From the NCBI GenBank assembly GCA_045590395.1, contig JAZNQX010000063.1, forward strand, positions 11,260-75,259: DNA of 64,000 bases, given 5' to 3'. This document shows positions 23,963-33,495 of the stretch, one piece after another. The position numbers were made by a program, and so were the translations under genes. Source of the DNA: SIG607 sp045590395 (lineage in GTDB: Bacteria > Bacillota > Clostridia > Oscillospirales > Acutalibacteraceae). Each line of letters begins with the position of its first letter. The stretch's first letter is position 1. The notes under the pieces were generated by a model, which searched no databases, was not told the DNA's origin, and saw only the letters and a list, made by a program, of their open reading frames with translations.

Positions 23963-26900
23963 ATGCTGCTTCGTTCAATAGTGGTGCAGGGCTTTAAGTC
24001 CTTTGCAGACAAGACCGTACTGAAATTCGGTACGGGTATTACGGCTGTTGTAGGCCCTAACGGTAGCGGAAAAAGTAATATTTCCGATGCTGTTCGTTGG
24101 GTGCTTGGTGAACAGTCTACTAAAAGTCTGCGTGGACAGTCTATGGAGGATGTTATATTCTCCGGTACCGCTTCGCGCCGTCCTCACGGCTTCTGCGAAG
24201 TAACACTTAACATAGATAACTCTGACAGAACACTGAATTTTGATAATGACAGTGTTTCTATTACCCGTCGTTATTACCGCTCTCACGAGAGTGAGTATCT
24301 TATCAACAATGTTTCTGTTCGTCTTAAGGATGTTAATGAACTGTTTATGGATACAGGTCTTGGCAGAGACGGCTATTCTATGATAGGACAGGGTAAAATT
24401 GATACAATTATAAGCTCAAAATCGGGGGAACGTCGCGATATCTTTGAAGAGGCTTCGGGTATTTCAAAATACCGTTACAGAAAAATTGAAGCCGAAAGAA
24501 AGCTGTCTGCTGCAGAAGAAAATCTGCTTCGTCTTAAAGACATTATGAATGAGCTTGAAAGCAGAGTGGGTCCTCTTGAACAGCAGAGTAAAAAGGCTGA
24601 AAGGTTTTTAGAACTGGCTGATAGGAAGAAGAATCTTGAAATCGGCTTGTGGCTTTATACATTGAGTAATTCAAAACAGGCACTACGAGAGCAGGAAAAT
24701 AAAATTTCTATTGCTACTATGCAGTATAAGGAAATTGACGAAAAACTGCAGAGCTTTGACCAGGAAAATGAGAAAAATAACCGAGAATTTGCGCTTTTAA
24801 CCACAGCCCTTGAGGAATGCAGAAATAATATTGCCGCAAAAAATGAAGATATTGCAACCTTGAACGGTGAAATATCGGTAGTTTGCCGCGATATTGAGCA
24901 TAATGACGAAACTATTGAGCGTCTTATTTCTGAACGTGAAGAGCTTAAAAAGACCGATGAATCGGCAACAGGCGAAATTGAAAGCAAGAAGCTTGCGGTA
25001 GAGGAAGCCAAAGAGGAAATAAAGGGCTTTGAAGAAAAGCTTGTCGCCCTTGAAAAAGAGCTTAGCGATATGCTCAAGGAGAGCGAGAGCATTTCAAGAA
25101 ATATTGAAGAACTTGTTAAACAGTTAAACACCGTTTCGGTTAAGAGCGGTGATTTAAGGGTTGCTATGATGACTGCCGAAAGCAGTATAACCGAAATTGA
25201 GGGCAGAACTGCAAGTGTCGATGAAACCCTAAAGGAAAAAGAAGTACAGCTTGACGCTCTAAATAATGAGTTTGACGAAAATAAGGACTTCTTAAATAAA
25301 ACAGAGGAAACCGTAACCGAGTGCACCAATGCTCTCGGCGGTTATGAGCTTAAATATAACTCACGCAAGGAAAAAGCCGAAATCTGTAAAGAGGAGTGCG
25401 AAAAGCTTCGTCTTGACAGAGAGGCAAAACTGCGCCGTATTCAGATTTTAAGTGAGCTTGAAAAGAATCTTGAGGGCTTCCACAATTCTGTTAAAGAGGT
25501 TATGAATGCCTCTAAGACAGGAACACTAAGAGGAATTCACGGCCCTGTTTCTTCCATTATAAATGTTGATAAAGAGTTTTCCGTTGCTATTGAAACAGCC
25601 TTGGGTGCGACCATTCAGCAGATTGTTTGTGACGGTGAAAATGATGCAAAGCGCGCCATTGAAATGCTGAAATCCTCAGGCGGCGGCCGTGCTACATTTT
25701 TGCCCATTTCCTCAATTAAATCAAGAGAATTTAAGGAATCGGGCTATGAGGAAATGTACGGCTATGTGGGTCTTGCACCCGAACTTATAAACTGTGACGA
25801 AAAGTACAGAGAGATTATTAAATATCTGCTTGGTAATACCGTTGTTTGTGAAGACCTTGACAGCGCGGTTGCTATTTCTAAAAAGTTTGGTTACCGCTTT
25901 AAAACAGTTTCGCTTGACGGTCAGGTAGTAAACGCAGGCGGTTCTCTTACCGGTGGCTCTCTTATAAAGAATGCAGGTATTTTGAGCAGAGCAAGTGATA
26001 TAAGACGCCTTCAGGATGAAAACGAAAAACTTGCCGCTAAACTCAAAATCAAGGAAGACGAGTTATCTGCTCTTTTAAGCGAACTTGCAAAAGCTGAGGA
26101 CGATATTACTGCCGCAAAGGCTACTCTTGCAACTGCAAATGAAGATAAAATTAGAGTTCTTGGTGAGCTAAAGCGTATTGAGGACATCAGAAATTCTGTT
26201 AAACAGACTCTTGATGAGCTTAAAAGCGAGAAAACCTCGTCTGCTGAAAAGATAGCCACTCTTAAAGAAACAGCCGCTTCTTCTGCTAAAGAAATTGCTG
26301 TGCTTGACGGCGAAAAGCAGGAAATTCAGGCAAAAATTGATATGCACAGCGGTGGCAGAGATTCTCTTGCAGATAAGCGCGAGGAAATCGGCAATGCTAT
26401 GACAGAGGTTAAGATGGACATCCTGAATAAAAAGAAGGATGTGGAAAATTTACTGCTCAGTGCTGATGCTATTGCCGCTACAATAGGCGACAGAAGTAAG
26501 CGTATGGAGGCTATAACAGGCGAACTAAGCAGTATCGACCTTTTAAAAGCCGACCTTAATAAAAAGCTTCTTGAAATAAAGCAGGTAATTGAAGAACACA
26601 AAAACAGCATTACTTTAAATGAATCAGAAATAGAGCGCCTTACAAAAGAACGCGAAAATATTGAAAAACTTGGCCTTGAGATTCGCTCAAGCGAAAAAGA
26701 GCGTACCCTTGAGCGTGAAAAAATCGGTGGCGAGCTTGCCCGTCTTACCGAGCGTAAAGAGGTTATGCTAAAAGAATATGACGCTGTTATCCGTCAGCTT
26801 TATGATGAATATCAGCTTACCCGTACCGAAGCAGAAAATACAGGTATTACGGTTGAAAACCCTGCTGAGGCAAAGAAAGAACTTCACGAGGTTAAATCGG

Positions 26901-27544
26901 GTATACGCGCTCTCGGTAATGTTAATGTTTCGGCTATTGAGGAATACAAGGAAGTATATGAAAGATACACCTTTATGTCTGCGCAGATTGATGACGTGGA
27001 GAAATCCCGTACCGAGCTTAATAAGCTTATAAATCAGCTTACTGCACAGATGAAAGAGCTATTTACCGTAGGCTTTGAAAAGATAAGCCAAAACTTTGCC
27101 GTTACCTTTACAGAGCTTTTCGGCGGCGGAAGCGCTTCTCTTGCTCTTAGTGACCCCGAAAATGTGCTGGAAAGCGGTATAGATATACTTGTAAAGCTGC
27201 CGGGTAAAAATGTACCCAGCCTTGACGGTCTGTCAGGCGGTGAAAAGGCGCTTATTGCTCTTGCAATTTACTTTGCAATAATGAGAGTAAATGCTCCGCC
27301 TTTCTGCTTCCTTGATGAAGTTGATACAGCCCTTGACGAAATAAACGTTGAAAGGGTTGCAGAGTATATGCGCCGTCCTGACTTTACAACACAGTTTATC
27401 TGTGTTACCCACAGACGCGGTACAATGGAAGCGGCTGATATGCTTTACGGTGTTACTATGCAGGAAAAGGGCGTTACAAAACTGCTTGAACTTAATGTTA
27501 ACGAGCTTGAAAAAAGATTAATGCTTGAAAACGGTGATAAATAA
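23963..27544 (+). CDS. smc: Chromosome segregation protein SMC
   Basis: 1193 residues, full length. The N-terminal head has Walker A GPNGSGKSNISDAVRWVLG (residues about 31-49). Two long coiled-coil arms flank a hinge (IHGPVSSIINVDKEFSVAIE to about SLDGQVVNAGGSLTGG). The C-terminal head has the signature LSGGEKALIALAIYFAIM and Walker B FCFLDEVDTALD. The dimer, with ScpA and ScpB, organises and segregates the chromosome. It is directly followed by ftsY, an order conserved in Firmicutes. Confidence 0.98.
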   Translation: MLLRSIVVQGFKSFADKTVLKFGTGITAVVGPNGSGKSNISDAVRWVLGEQSTKSLRGQSMEDVIFSGTASRRPHGFCEVTLNIDNSDRTLNFDNDSVSITRRYYRSHESEYLINNVSVRLKDVNELFMDTGLGRDGYSMIGQGKIDTIISSKSGERRDIFEEASGISKYRYRKIEAERKLSAAEENLLRLKDIMNELESRVGPLEQQSKKAERFLELADRKKNLEIGLWLYTLSNSKQALREQENKISIATMQYKEIDEKLQSFDQENEKNNREFALLTTALEECRNNIAAKNEDIATLNGEISVVCRDIEHNDETIERLISEREELKKTDESATGEIESKKLAVEEAKEEIKGFEEKLVALEKELSDMLKESESISRNIEELVKQLNTVSVKSGDLRVAMMTAESSITEIEGRTASVDETLKEKEVQLDALNNEFDENKDFLNKTEETVTECTNALGGYELKYNSRKEKAEICKEECEKLRLDREAKLRRIQILSELEKNLEGFHNSVKEVMNASKTGTLRGIHGPVSSIINVDKEFSVAIETALGATIQQIVCDGENDAKRAIEMLKSSGGGRATFLPISSIKSREFKESGYEEMYGYVGLAPELINCDEKYREIIKYLLGNTVVCEDLDSAVAISKKFGYRFKTVSLDGQVVNAGGSLTGGSLIKNAGILSRASDIRRLQDENEKLAAKLKIKEDELSALLSELAKAEDDITAAKATLATANEDKIRVLGELKRIEDIRNSVKQTLDELKSEKTSSAEKIATLKETAASSAKEIAVLDGEKQEIQAKIDMHSGGRDSLADKREEIGNAMTEVKMDILNKKKDVENLLLSADAIAATIGDRSKRMEAITGELSSIDLLKADLNKKLLEIKQVIEEHKNSITLNESEIERLTKERENIEKLGLEIRSSEKERTLEREKIGGELARLTERKEVMLKEYDAVIRQLYDEYQLTRTEAENTGITVENPAEAKKELHEVKSGIRALGNVNVSAIEEYKEVYERYTFMSAQIDDVEKSRTELNKLINQLTAQMKELFTVGFEKISQNFAVTFTELFGGGSASLALSDPENVLESGIDILVKLPGKNVPSLDGLSGGEKALIALAIYFAIMRVNAPPFCFLDEVDTALDEINVERVAEYMRRPDFTTQFICVTHRRGTMEAADMLYGVTMQEKGVTKLLELNVNELEKRLMLENGDK

Positions 27545-28458
27545 TGGGTTTTTTCGGTAAAATTAAAGCCGGCCTTGCTAAAACAAGGTCACAGCTTGCA
27601 GAAAATATAAATTCTGTTATAAACAGCTTTACAAAAATTGATGAAGAACTTTTTGAAGAGCTTGAAGAAATACTTGTGCTTTCTGACATAGGCTGTGTTA
27701 CTGCGGCCCAGATTTGTGACGAGCTTAGAAGCGAAATAAAGAAAACAGGCGAAAAAGACCCTGCAAACATCCGCGTTATGCTTAAAGAAATTATCAAGGA
27801 AAAAATGCAGGGTGATTGCTCTTTAAAGCTTAGCACCAAGCCGTCACTTATTCTCGTTATCGGTGTAAACGGTGTTGGTAAAACAACATCAATAGGAAAA
27901 CTTGCGGCAAAGTTTAAGGCAGAGGGTAAAAATGTGGTGCTTGGCGCCGCCGATACCTTCCGCGCCGCCGCTATTGACCAGTTATCTGTATGGGCAGAGC
28001 GTGCAGGTGTTTCCATTGTAAAAGGCAAAGAGGGAACCGACCCTGCGTCAGTTGTTTATGATACTATAGCTCACGCAAAAGCAAAGGGAGCAGATGTTAT
28101 TATTTGTGATACTGCTGGAAGACTTCATAACAAGAAAAACCTTATGGATGAGCTTAGCAAAATTTACAGAATTATAAACCGCGAACTTCCCGATGCCGAT
28201 AAAGAATCCTTACTGGTGCTTGATGCTACAACGGGACAGAATGCTGTAAATCAGGCAAAGGAATTTAAAAATGCCGCAGATATAACGGGCATTATTCTTA
28301 CAAAGCTTGACGGTACTGCCCGTGGCGGTGTTGTTCTTGCAATAAAGAACGAACTGGGTATACCTGTTAAATTTGTGGGTGTGGGCGAGGGTGTAGACGA
28401 CCTTATGAGCTTTAACCCTGAGGAGTTTGCCGCAGGAATTATTGATGCTGAGGAATAA
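27544..28458 (+). CDS. ftsY: Signal recognition particle receptor FtsY
   Basis: 304 residues, the short Gram-positive form. The NG domain shows the N-domain four-helix region, G1 GVNGVGKTTSIGKLA near residue 106, DTFRAAAIDQL, DTAGRLHNKKNLM and TKLDGTARGG. It docks SRP-ribosome complexes to the membrane translocon. ATG overlaps the smc stop (TAATG). A long acidic A domain is absent. Confidence 0.98.
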   Translation: MGFFGKIKAGLAKTRSQLAENINSVINSFTKIDEELFEELEEILVLSDIGCVTAAQICDELRSEIKKTGEKDPANIRVMLKEIIKEKMQGDCSLKLSTKPSLILVIGVNGVGKTTSIGKLAAKFKAEGKNVVLGAADTFRAAAIDQLSVWAERAGVSIVKGKEGTDPASVVYDTIAHAKAKGADVIICDTAGRLHNKKNLMDELSKIYRIINRELPDADKESLLVLDATTGQNAVNQAKEFKNAADITGIILTKLDGTARGGVVLAIKNELGIPVKFVGVGEGVDDLMSFNPEEFAAGIIDAEE

Positions 28459-28460
28459 TT

Positions 28461-29054
28461 ATGAAGTTTTTTATAGCCACTAAAAATAAGGGTAAGAAAA
28501 AAGAGCTTGAGAGAATTCTTATGCCTCTGGGTATTACCGTTATAAGTGAAGATGAGCTAAGCAGTCCTATTGAAGACGTTGAAGAAACAGGTACTACCTT
28601 TGAGGAAAATGCTCTTATAAAAGCAAGGGCAGGGTGCATTGCTTCAAAGCTTCCTACCGTTGCTGATGATTCGGGGCTTTGTGTAGATGCGCTTGGCGGA
28701 GAGCCGGGTATTTATACCGCTCGATATGCAGGTGAGCCTACCGATAACGCAAAGAACAATGCAAAACTGCTTGAAAATTTAAAGGGTGTACCAAGCTTTA
28801 AGCGTACCGCTCGCTTTGTCAGCGCAGTTGCCTGTGTTTTCCCCGATGGCAGAGAATTTACCGTAAGGGGCGAGGTTGAAGGCATAATAGGTGAAAGCCT
28901 TTGCGGAACCAACGGTTTTGGCTATGACCCTCTATTTATAAGTGAGCTTGGCTGTTTCGGTGAGATAAGCGACGAAGAGAAGGACAGTATTAGTCACAGA
29001 GGAAGAGCTCTTAAAGAACTTTACATAAAACTGAAAGAGGAATATTTATGTTAA
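28461..29054 (+). CDS. rdgB: XTP/dITP pyrophosphatase (RdgB/HAM1)
   Basis: 197 residues. The start FFIATKNKGKKKELERIL is the HAM1 substrate loop, followed by ADDSGLCVDALGGEPGIYTARYAG and TNGFGYDPLF. It removes ITP, dITP and XTP from the nucleotide pool. The ATG is 3 nt after the ftsY stop, whose end (GAGGAAT) supplies the ribosome site. It overlaps yhbY by 7 nt. Confidence 0.96.
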   Translation: MKFFIATKNKGKKKELERILMPLGITVISEDELSSPIEDVEETGTTFEENALIKARAGCIASKLPTVADDSGLCVDALGGEPGIYTARYAGEPTDNAKNNAKLLENLKGVPSFKRTARFVSAVACVFPDGREFTVRGEVEGIIGESLCGTNGFGYDPLFISELGCFGEISDEEKDSISHRGRALKELYIKLKEEYLC

Positions 29055-29347
29055 ACAGCAGACAGCGCGCCTTTCTACGAGGAATGGCAAACGACTATGA
29101 AACTATAATACAAATCGGCAAGGGCGGAATTTCACCTGCTCTTATAAAAACCGTCAGCGAAGCCCTTTATGTTAGAGAGCTTATTAAAATAAAGGTACAT
29201 TCTACCGCACCCGATGATATTAAAAATATTGCGGCAGAAGTAGCAGAGCAGACAGACGCTGAGGTTGTTCATATTATAGGTTCTAAAATAATTTTATATA
29301 AGCACAGCGACAACAAGGATATAACTCCTATTAAGTTGGTAAAATAG
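29048..29347 (+). CDS. yhbY: YhbY family CRM-domain RNA-binding protein
   Basis: 99 residues. LNSRQRAFLRGMA, IIQIGKGGISPALIKTV and RELIKIKVH identify the CRM/YhbY fold, which binds pre-50S ribosomal RNA. The start is inside the end of rdgB (GAGGAATATTT upstream). It stands next to nadD and yqeK as in Bacillus, where the homologue is YqeI. Confidence 0.95.
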   Translation: MLNSRQRAFLRGMANDYETIIQIGKGGISPALIKTVSEALYVRELIKIKVHSTAPDDIKNIAAEVAEQTDAEVVHIIGSKIILYKHSDNKDITPIKLVK

Positions 29348-29348
29348 T

Positions 29349-29939
29349 ATGGGAAATGTTGCTGTTTTCGGCGGAACCTTTAACCCTATTCATAATGAGC
29401 ATATACGAATGATAAGGTGCATAAGCGACCTTAACTTTATTGACAAAATCCTTGTTATACCCACCCATATTCCGCCGCATAAAACGGCAGAATACTTGGC
29501 AGACGATAACCACAGATACAATATGTGCAAAATTGCCGTAGATGGTATTAAAAAGACAGAGGTTAGTGATTTTGAAATAAAGCGTCAGGGCAAAAGCTAT
29601 ACCTTTTATACCATAAAGGCGCTGAGAGAAGAATATGCAAATGACAATTTTTTTGTGGTTTGCGGAGCAGATATGGCAATAACCCTTGATACCTGGCACA
29701 GATATGACGAGCTTAAAAAACTGTGCACCTTTCTGGTTGTTGACCGCCCAGGTACAGATAAAAATGAGCTTCGTGCCTATATTGAGCAGTTAAAACTGGA
29801 CGGCGCTGAAATTCTCTTTGTTGACTTAAATACAGAGGATGTTTCCTCTACCAATTTAAGAAAAGGTATGGACAGCGCGCTTGTTCCAAAAGGTGTTGCC
29901 GATTATATAAAAGAAAAAGGTTTATATAATAATGAATGA
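29349..29939 (+). CDS. nadD: Nicotinate-nucleotide adenylyltransferase
   Basis: 196 residues. The nucleotidyltransferase motif GGTFNPIHNEHI (residues 7-18) and the C-terminal SSTNLRKGM carry the HxGH-like and SxxxR-like sites. The first histidine position reads NPIHNEH, as in NadD proteins. It makes deamido-NAD from nicotinate mononucleotide and ATP. One base separates it from the yhbY stop, and it overlaps yqeK by 8 nt. Confidence 0.96.
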   Translation: MGNVAVFGGTFNPIHNEHIRMIRCISDLNFIDKILVIPTHIPPHKTAEYLADDNHRYNMCKIAVDGIKKTEVSDFEIKRQGKSYTFYTIKALREEYANDNFFVVCGADMAITLDTWHRYDELKKLCTFLVVDRPGTDKNELRAYIEQLKLDGAEILFVDLNTEDVSSTNLRKGMDSALVPKGVADYIKEKGLYNNE

Positions 29940-30510
29940 AAATTATGAAAAATATGTAGAAATTATAAGAGAAAAGCTTGATGACTTTCGTTTTACACAT
30001 AGCCTTGCTGTAGCCGATAGGGCAGTAGAACTGGCGGAAAAATACGGAGCAGATAAGGAAAAGGCTTATCTTGCTGGTCTTTTGCACGATATAACCAAAA
30101 ATTTATCGAAGGACGAGCAGTTGCAATTTTTCGGTAGTTCTGCTATAATGCTTTCGAATGTTGAAAAGGCTTCCCCTAAGGTTTGGCACGCCATAAGCGG
30201 TGCTTGCTATATTAAAAATGTTTTAAAAATCGCTGACAGCGAAATTATAAATGCTGTTCGTTATCATACTACGGGAAGGGAGAATATGAGCCTTCTGGAA
30301 AAGGTGGTATACATAGCCGATTTTACGTCAATAGACAGAAACTATACGGATGTTGATATACTAAGAGCAAAGGTTAATGAAAATCTAAATGACGGCATTA
30401 TATATGCTCTAAGATACACTATCAATTCGCTAAGTGAAAAAAATCAGGTTATTCATCCCGACACCTTGTCGGCCTATAATCAATTATTATGTGAAGGTAT
30501 GCTAAAATGA
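29932..30510 (+). CDS. yqeK: YqeK family HD-domain hydrolase (Ap4A-hydrolysing type)
   Basis: 192 residues. The HD motif is in YLAGLLHDITKNLSKDEQ (residues about 46-63), with FRFTHSLAVADRAVELA upstream and AVRYHTTGRENMSLLEKVVYIADF downstream, all typical of YqeK. Members hydrolyse diadenosine tetraphosphate symmetrically. It overlaps nadD at its start and rsfS at its end, matching the Bacillus nadD-yqeK-rsfS order. Confidence 0.95.
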   Translation: MNENYEKYVEIIREKLDDFRFTHSLAVADRAVELAEKYGADKEKAYLAGLLHDITKNLSKDEQLQFFGSSAIMLSNVEKASPKVWHAISGACYIKNVLKIADSEIINAVRYHTTGRENMSLLEKVVYIADFTSIDRNYTDVDILRAKVNENLNDGIIYALRYTINSLSEKNQVIHPDTLSAYNQLLCEGMLK

Positions 30511-30857
30511 AATCAACTGAAATATTAGAAATTGCTGTAAAGGCTCTTGACTCTAAAAAGGGTCAGGATATAAATGCAATAAAGGTTGACGACCTTACCG
30601 TTATTGCCGATTACTTTGTAATGGCAACCGCTTCTTCAAGCACGCAGGTACGCGCTCTTGCCGAGGAGGTTGAATACCAGTTAGACCTTAAGAATAATCC
30701 TGTTCATCATATAGAGGGCAGGGGCTCAAATTGGATATTGCTTGACTACGGCAGTGTTATAGTTCACGTTTTCCATAGAGAAGCCCGTGAATTTTACGGA
30801 CTGGACAGAACTTGGGCTGACGGCCAGCAGATAGATATAACTAAATTCCTGACATAA
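30507..30857 (+). CDS. rsfS: Ribosome silencing factor RsfS
   Basis: 116 residues. The family phrases ALDSKKGQDINAIKVDDLTVIADYFVMATASSSTQVRALAEEV are split over residues 12-56, and WILLDYGSVIVHVFHREAREFYGLDRTW is near the C-terminus. RsfS binds L14 of the 50S subunit and blocks subunit joining under nutrient limitation. It overlaps yqeK by 4 nt (ATGA). Confidence 0.96.
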   Translation: MKSTEILEIAVKALDSKKGQDINAIKVDDLTVIADYFVMATASSSTQVRALAEEVEYQLDLKNNPVHHIEGRGSNWILLDYGSVIVHVFHREAREFYGLDRTWADGQQIDITKFLT

Positions 30858-30875
30858 GAAAGAGGTAGAAGATTT

Positions 30876-33284
30876 ATGAAACAGGAAAGATATAATTTTA
30901 CTGAAATTGAAAAGAAATGGCAGGATATATGGGATAAGGAACAGCCCTTTGCCGCAAAGAATGACTATACTTTGCCCAAGTTTTACGGCCTTGTTGAGTT
31001 CCCGTATCCGTCAGGTCAGGGTCTTCATGTAGGACATCCCCGTTCATATACCGCCATTGATATAGTTGCGCGTAAAAAGCGTCTTCAGGGCTATAATGTG
31101 CTTTATCCTATGGGTTGGGATGCTTTCGGTCTTCCTACCGAAAACTTTGCAATTAAGAATCATATACACCCTGAAATTGTTACTAAAAACAATGTAGAAA
31201 ACTTTAAGCGTCAGTTAAAATCACTTGGTTTTTCTTTTGACTGGAACAGAGAAATAAATACCACCGACCCTGCTTATTATAAGTGGACACAGTGGATATT
31301 CTTAAAGCTTTTTGAAAACGGCCTTGCTTATAAAAAGAAGATGGCTGTTAATTGGTGTACCTCTTGTAAGTGCGTTCTTGCCAATGAAGAGGTTGTAAAC
31401 GGTGTGTGCGAACGCTGCGGAAGTCAGGTCATACATAAAGAAAAAAGCCAGTGGATGCTTAAAATCACCGAGTATGCAGGAAAGCTTATTGATGACCTTG
31501 CTACTGTTGATTTTATTGACAGAGTTAAAACTCAGCAGGAAAATTGGATAGGCCGTTCCTTCGGTACTCAGGTTAAATTCACCGCTACAACAGGTGATGT
31601 ATTCGAAATATACACCACCCGTGCCGATACACTTTTCGGTGCTACCTATATGGTACTCTCTCCTGAGCATCCTCTTATTGATAAATGGTCTGATAAAATT
31701 GAGAATATGGATGAAGTTCTGTCTTACAAGGCTGAGGCTGCAAAGAAATCAGACTTTGAAAGAACCGAACTCGCTAAGGACAAGACAGGTGTATGCCTTA
31801 AGGGTGTTAAGGCTATAAACCCTGTAAACAATACCGAAATTCCCATTTTTATTTCAGATTATGTTCTTATTTCTTATGGTACAGGCGCTATTATGGCAGT
31901 TCCCGCCCATGATACACGTGACTGGGAATTCGCCAAGAAATTCGACCTTCCTATTATTGAGGTTGTAAAGGGCGGCAATGTAGAGGAAGAAGCCTTTACC
32001 GACTGCGCTACCGGTACTATGGTAAATTCGGGCTTCCTTGACGGTATGAGTGTTGAGGATGCCAAGGTTGCTATTCAGAACTGGCTTAGTGATAAGGGAA
32101 TAGGCGAGAGAAAAACAAACTATAAGCTTCGTGACTGGGTATTCTCCCGTCAGCGTTATTGGGGTGAGCCTATTCCTATGGTTCACTGTGACTGTTGCGG
32201 ATATGTTCCTCTGCCCGAGAACGAGCTTCCTCTGCTTTTGCCTGAGGTAGAGTCTTACGAGCCTACCGATAACGGTGAATCTCCTCTTGCTAATATTACC
32301 GAGTGGATAAACACCACCTGTCCCAAATGCGGCGGCAAGGCTGTTCGTGAAACCGACACTATGCCTCAGTGGGCCGGATCTTCCTGGTACTTCCTTCGTT
32401 ACTGTGACCCCAACAATGATAAAGAACTGGCTTCTAAAGAGGCTCTTGAATACTGGGGCCCCGTTGACTGGTATAACGGCGGTATGGAGCATACAACTCT
32501 CCATCTGCTTTATAGCCGTTTCTGGCATAAATTCCTTTATGATATCGGTGTTGTACCCAATCCTGAGCCCTACGCTAAGCGTACAAGTCACGGTATGATA
32601 CTGGGTGAGAACGGCGAAAAGATGTCTAAGTCCCGAGGCAACGTAATTAACCCCGACGATATTATAAATGAGTACGGCGCCGACACAATGCGTCTTTACG
32701 AAATGTTTATAGGTGACTTTGAAAAGGCGGCTCCCTGGAGTACCTCGTCTATCAAGGGCTGTAAGCGTTTCCTTGACAGAGTATGGGCGCTTAAGGAAAA
32801 TGTTATCGACGGTGATTCATACAGAGCAGAACTCGAAAGCGAAATTCATAAAATGATTCGCAAGGTGAGTGAAGATATTGAAAGCCTTAAAATGAATACC
32901 GCTATTGCTTCTATGATGTCTTTCATTAATACTGTAGGCAATACTATCAACAAGGCAGAATATAAGACTCTTCTTATCCTCCTTAACCCCTTTGCTCCTC
33001 ATATAACCGAGGAAATCTGGGAGGAACTGGGCTTTGAAGGCAGACTTAATCAGGCAAGCTGGCCTCAGTATGACGAGGCTAAGTGCATTGAGTCTACCGT
33101 TGAAATTGTTATACAGATTAACGGTAAACTTCGCGGCAGAATAAATATTCCTGCCGAAATAGGCGCAGATGATGCAATTGCCCTTGCAAAAGAAGCAGAA
33201 GGTATATCTGCACTGTTCGAGGGCAAAACTATTGTCAAAGAACTTTATGTACCTAAGAAGCTTGTTAATATCGTAGTAAAATAA
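30876..33284 (+). CDS. leuS: Leucyl-tRNA synthetase
   Basis: 802 residues, bacterial class I LeuRS length. The HIGH motif appears as HVGHPR in FPYPSGQGLHVGHPRSYTA (residues about 43-62). An inserted CP1 editing domain has TTRADTLFGATY, and KMSKSRG is near residue 583. Zinc-type cysteines occur in CTSCKCVL and CPKCGG. AGAGGTAG ribosome site. It has no T-box of its own and closes the collinear run; a terminator follows. It charges the tRNA sensed by the putative leucine T-box at 43.7 kb and the tRNA-Leu at 2852-2934. Confidence 0.98.
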   Translation: MKQERYNFTEIEKKWQDIWDKEQPFAAKNDYTLPKFYGLVEFPYPSGQGLHVGHPRSYTAIDIVARKKRLQGYNVLYPMGWDAFGLPTENFAIKNHIHPEIVTKNNVENFKRQLKSLGFSFDWNREINTTDPAYYKWTQWIFLKLFENGLAYKKKMAVNWCTSCKCVLANEEVVNGVCERCGSQVIHKEKSQWMLKITEYAGKLIDDLATVDFIDRVKTQQENWIGRSFGTQVKFTATTGDVFEIYTTRADTLFGATYMVLSPEHPLIDKWSDKIENMDEVLSYKAEAAKKSDFERTELAKDKTGVCLKGVKAINPVNNTEIPIFISDYVLISYGTGAIMAVPAHDTRDWEFAKKFDLPIIEVVKGGNVEEEAFTDCATGTMVNSGFLDGMSVEDAKVAIQNWLSDKGIGERKTNYKLRDWVFSRQRYWGEPIPMVHCDCCGYVPLPENELPLLLPEVESYEPTDNGESPLANITEWINTTCPKCGGKAVRETDTMPQWAGSSWYFLRYCDPNNDKELASKEALEYWGPVDWYNGGMEHTTLHLLYSRFWHKFLYDIGVVPNPEPYAKRTSHGMILGENGEKMSKSRGNVINPDDIINEYGADTMRLYEMFIGDFEKAAPWSTSSIKGCKRFLDRVWALKENVIDGDSYRAELESEIHKMIRKVSEDIESLKMNTAIASMMSFINTVGNTINKAEYKTLLILLNPFAPHITEEIWEELGFEGRLNQASWPQYDEAKCIESTVEIVIQINGKLRGRINIPAEIGADDAIALAKEAEGISALFEGKTIVKELYVPKKLVNIVVK

Positions 33285-33291
33285 AGTGTTT

Positions 33292-33323
33292 TCGTGGGGC
33301 ATTTTTGCCCCACGATATTTTTA
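33292..33323 (+). terminator. Terminator after leuS
   Basis: CGTGGGGC pairs with GCCCCACG around ATTTTT and is followed by ATATTTTT. Confidence 0.88.
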
Positions 33324-33333
33324 AAGAAAGTGC

Positions 33334-33362
33334 TTGACAAAAGCAAGCCTCTTTGTTATAAT
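33334..33362 (+). promoter_or_regulatory. Sigma-A promoter of tRNA-Lys
   Basis: TTGACA (33334-33339) and TATAAT (33357-33362), both consensus, 17 bp apart, ending 23 nt before the tRNA. Confidence 0.93.
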
Positions 33363-33385
33363 AATTATCGTTGCAAAAAAGATAT

Positions 33386-33461
33386 GATCCATTAGCTCAG
33401 CCGGTAGAGCACATGACTTTTAATCATGGTGTCCGGAGTTCGATTCTCCGATGGGTCACCA
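33386..33461 (+). tRNA. tRNA-Lys (anticodon UUU)
   Basis: 76 nt with encoded CCA. Acceptor GATCCAT pairs with ATGGGTC (one T-G pair). The D-arm AGCTCAGCCGGTAGAGC is standard, anticodon stem CATGA/TCATG encloses CTTTTAA (anticodon TTT), and the T-arm is CCGGAGTTCGATTCTCCG. It is followed immediately by a terminator and by a repeat that ends with a copy of its own 3' 18 nt. Confidence 0.97.
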
Positions 33462-33495
33462 AAACCCGAAGCAAAAGCTTCGGGTTTCTTTTTTG
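33462..33495 (+). terminator. Terminator immediately after tRNA-Lys
   Basis: AAACCCGAAGC pairs with GCTTCGGGTTT around AAAA and is followed by CTTTTTT. It starts at the base after CCA. Confidence 0.92.

Noticed and set aside
30858..30875. T-box or other leader in front of leuS
   Set aside because: Only 18 nt separate rsfS and leuS, and no T-box sequence is present; leuS is read from the upstream run.
31854..32591. 245-codon minus-strand ORF inside leuS
   Set aside because: It lies fully antisense to an intact conserved gene, with no promoter, no ribosome site and no recognisable domain; a shadow of codon bias. The same applies to long antisense frames at 35868-36602, 40856-41557 and 60190-60897.
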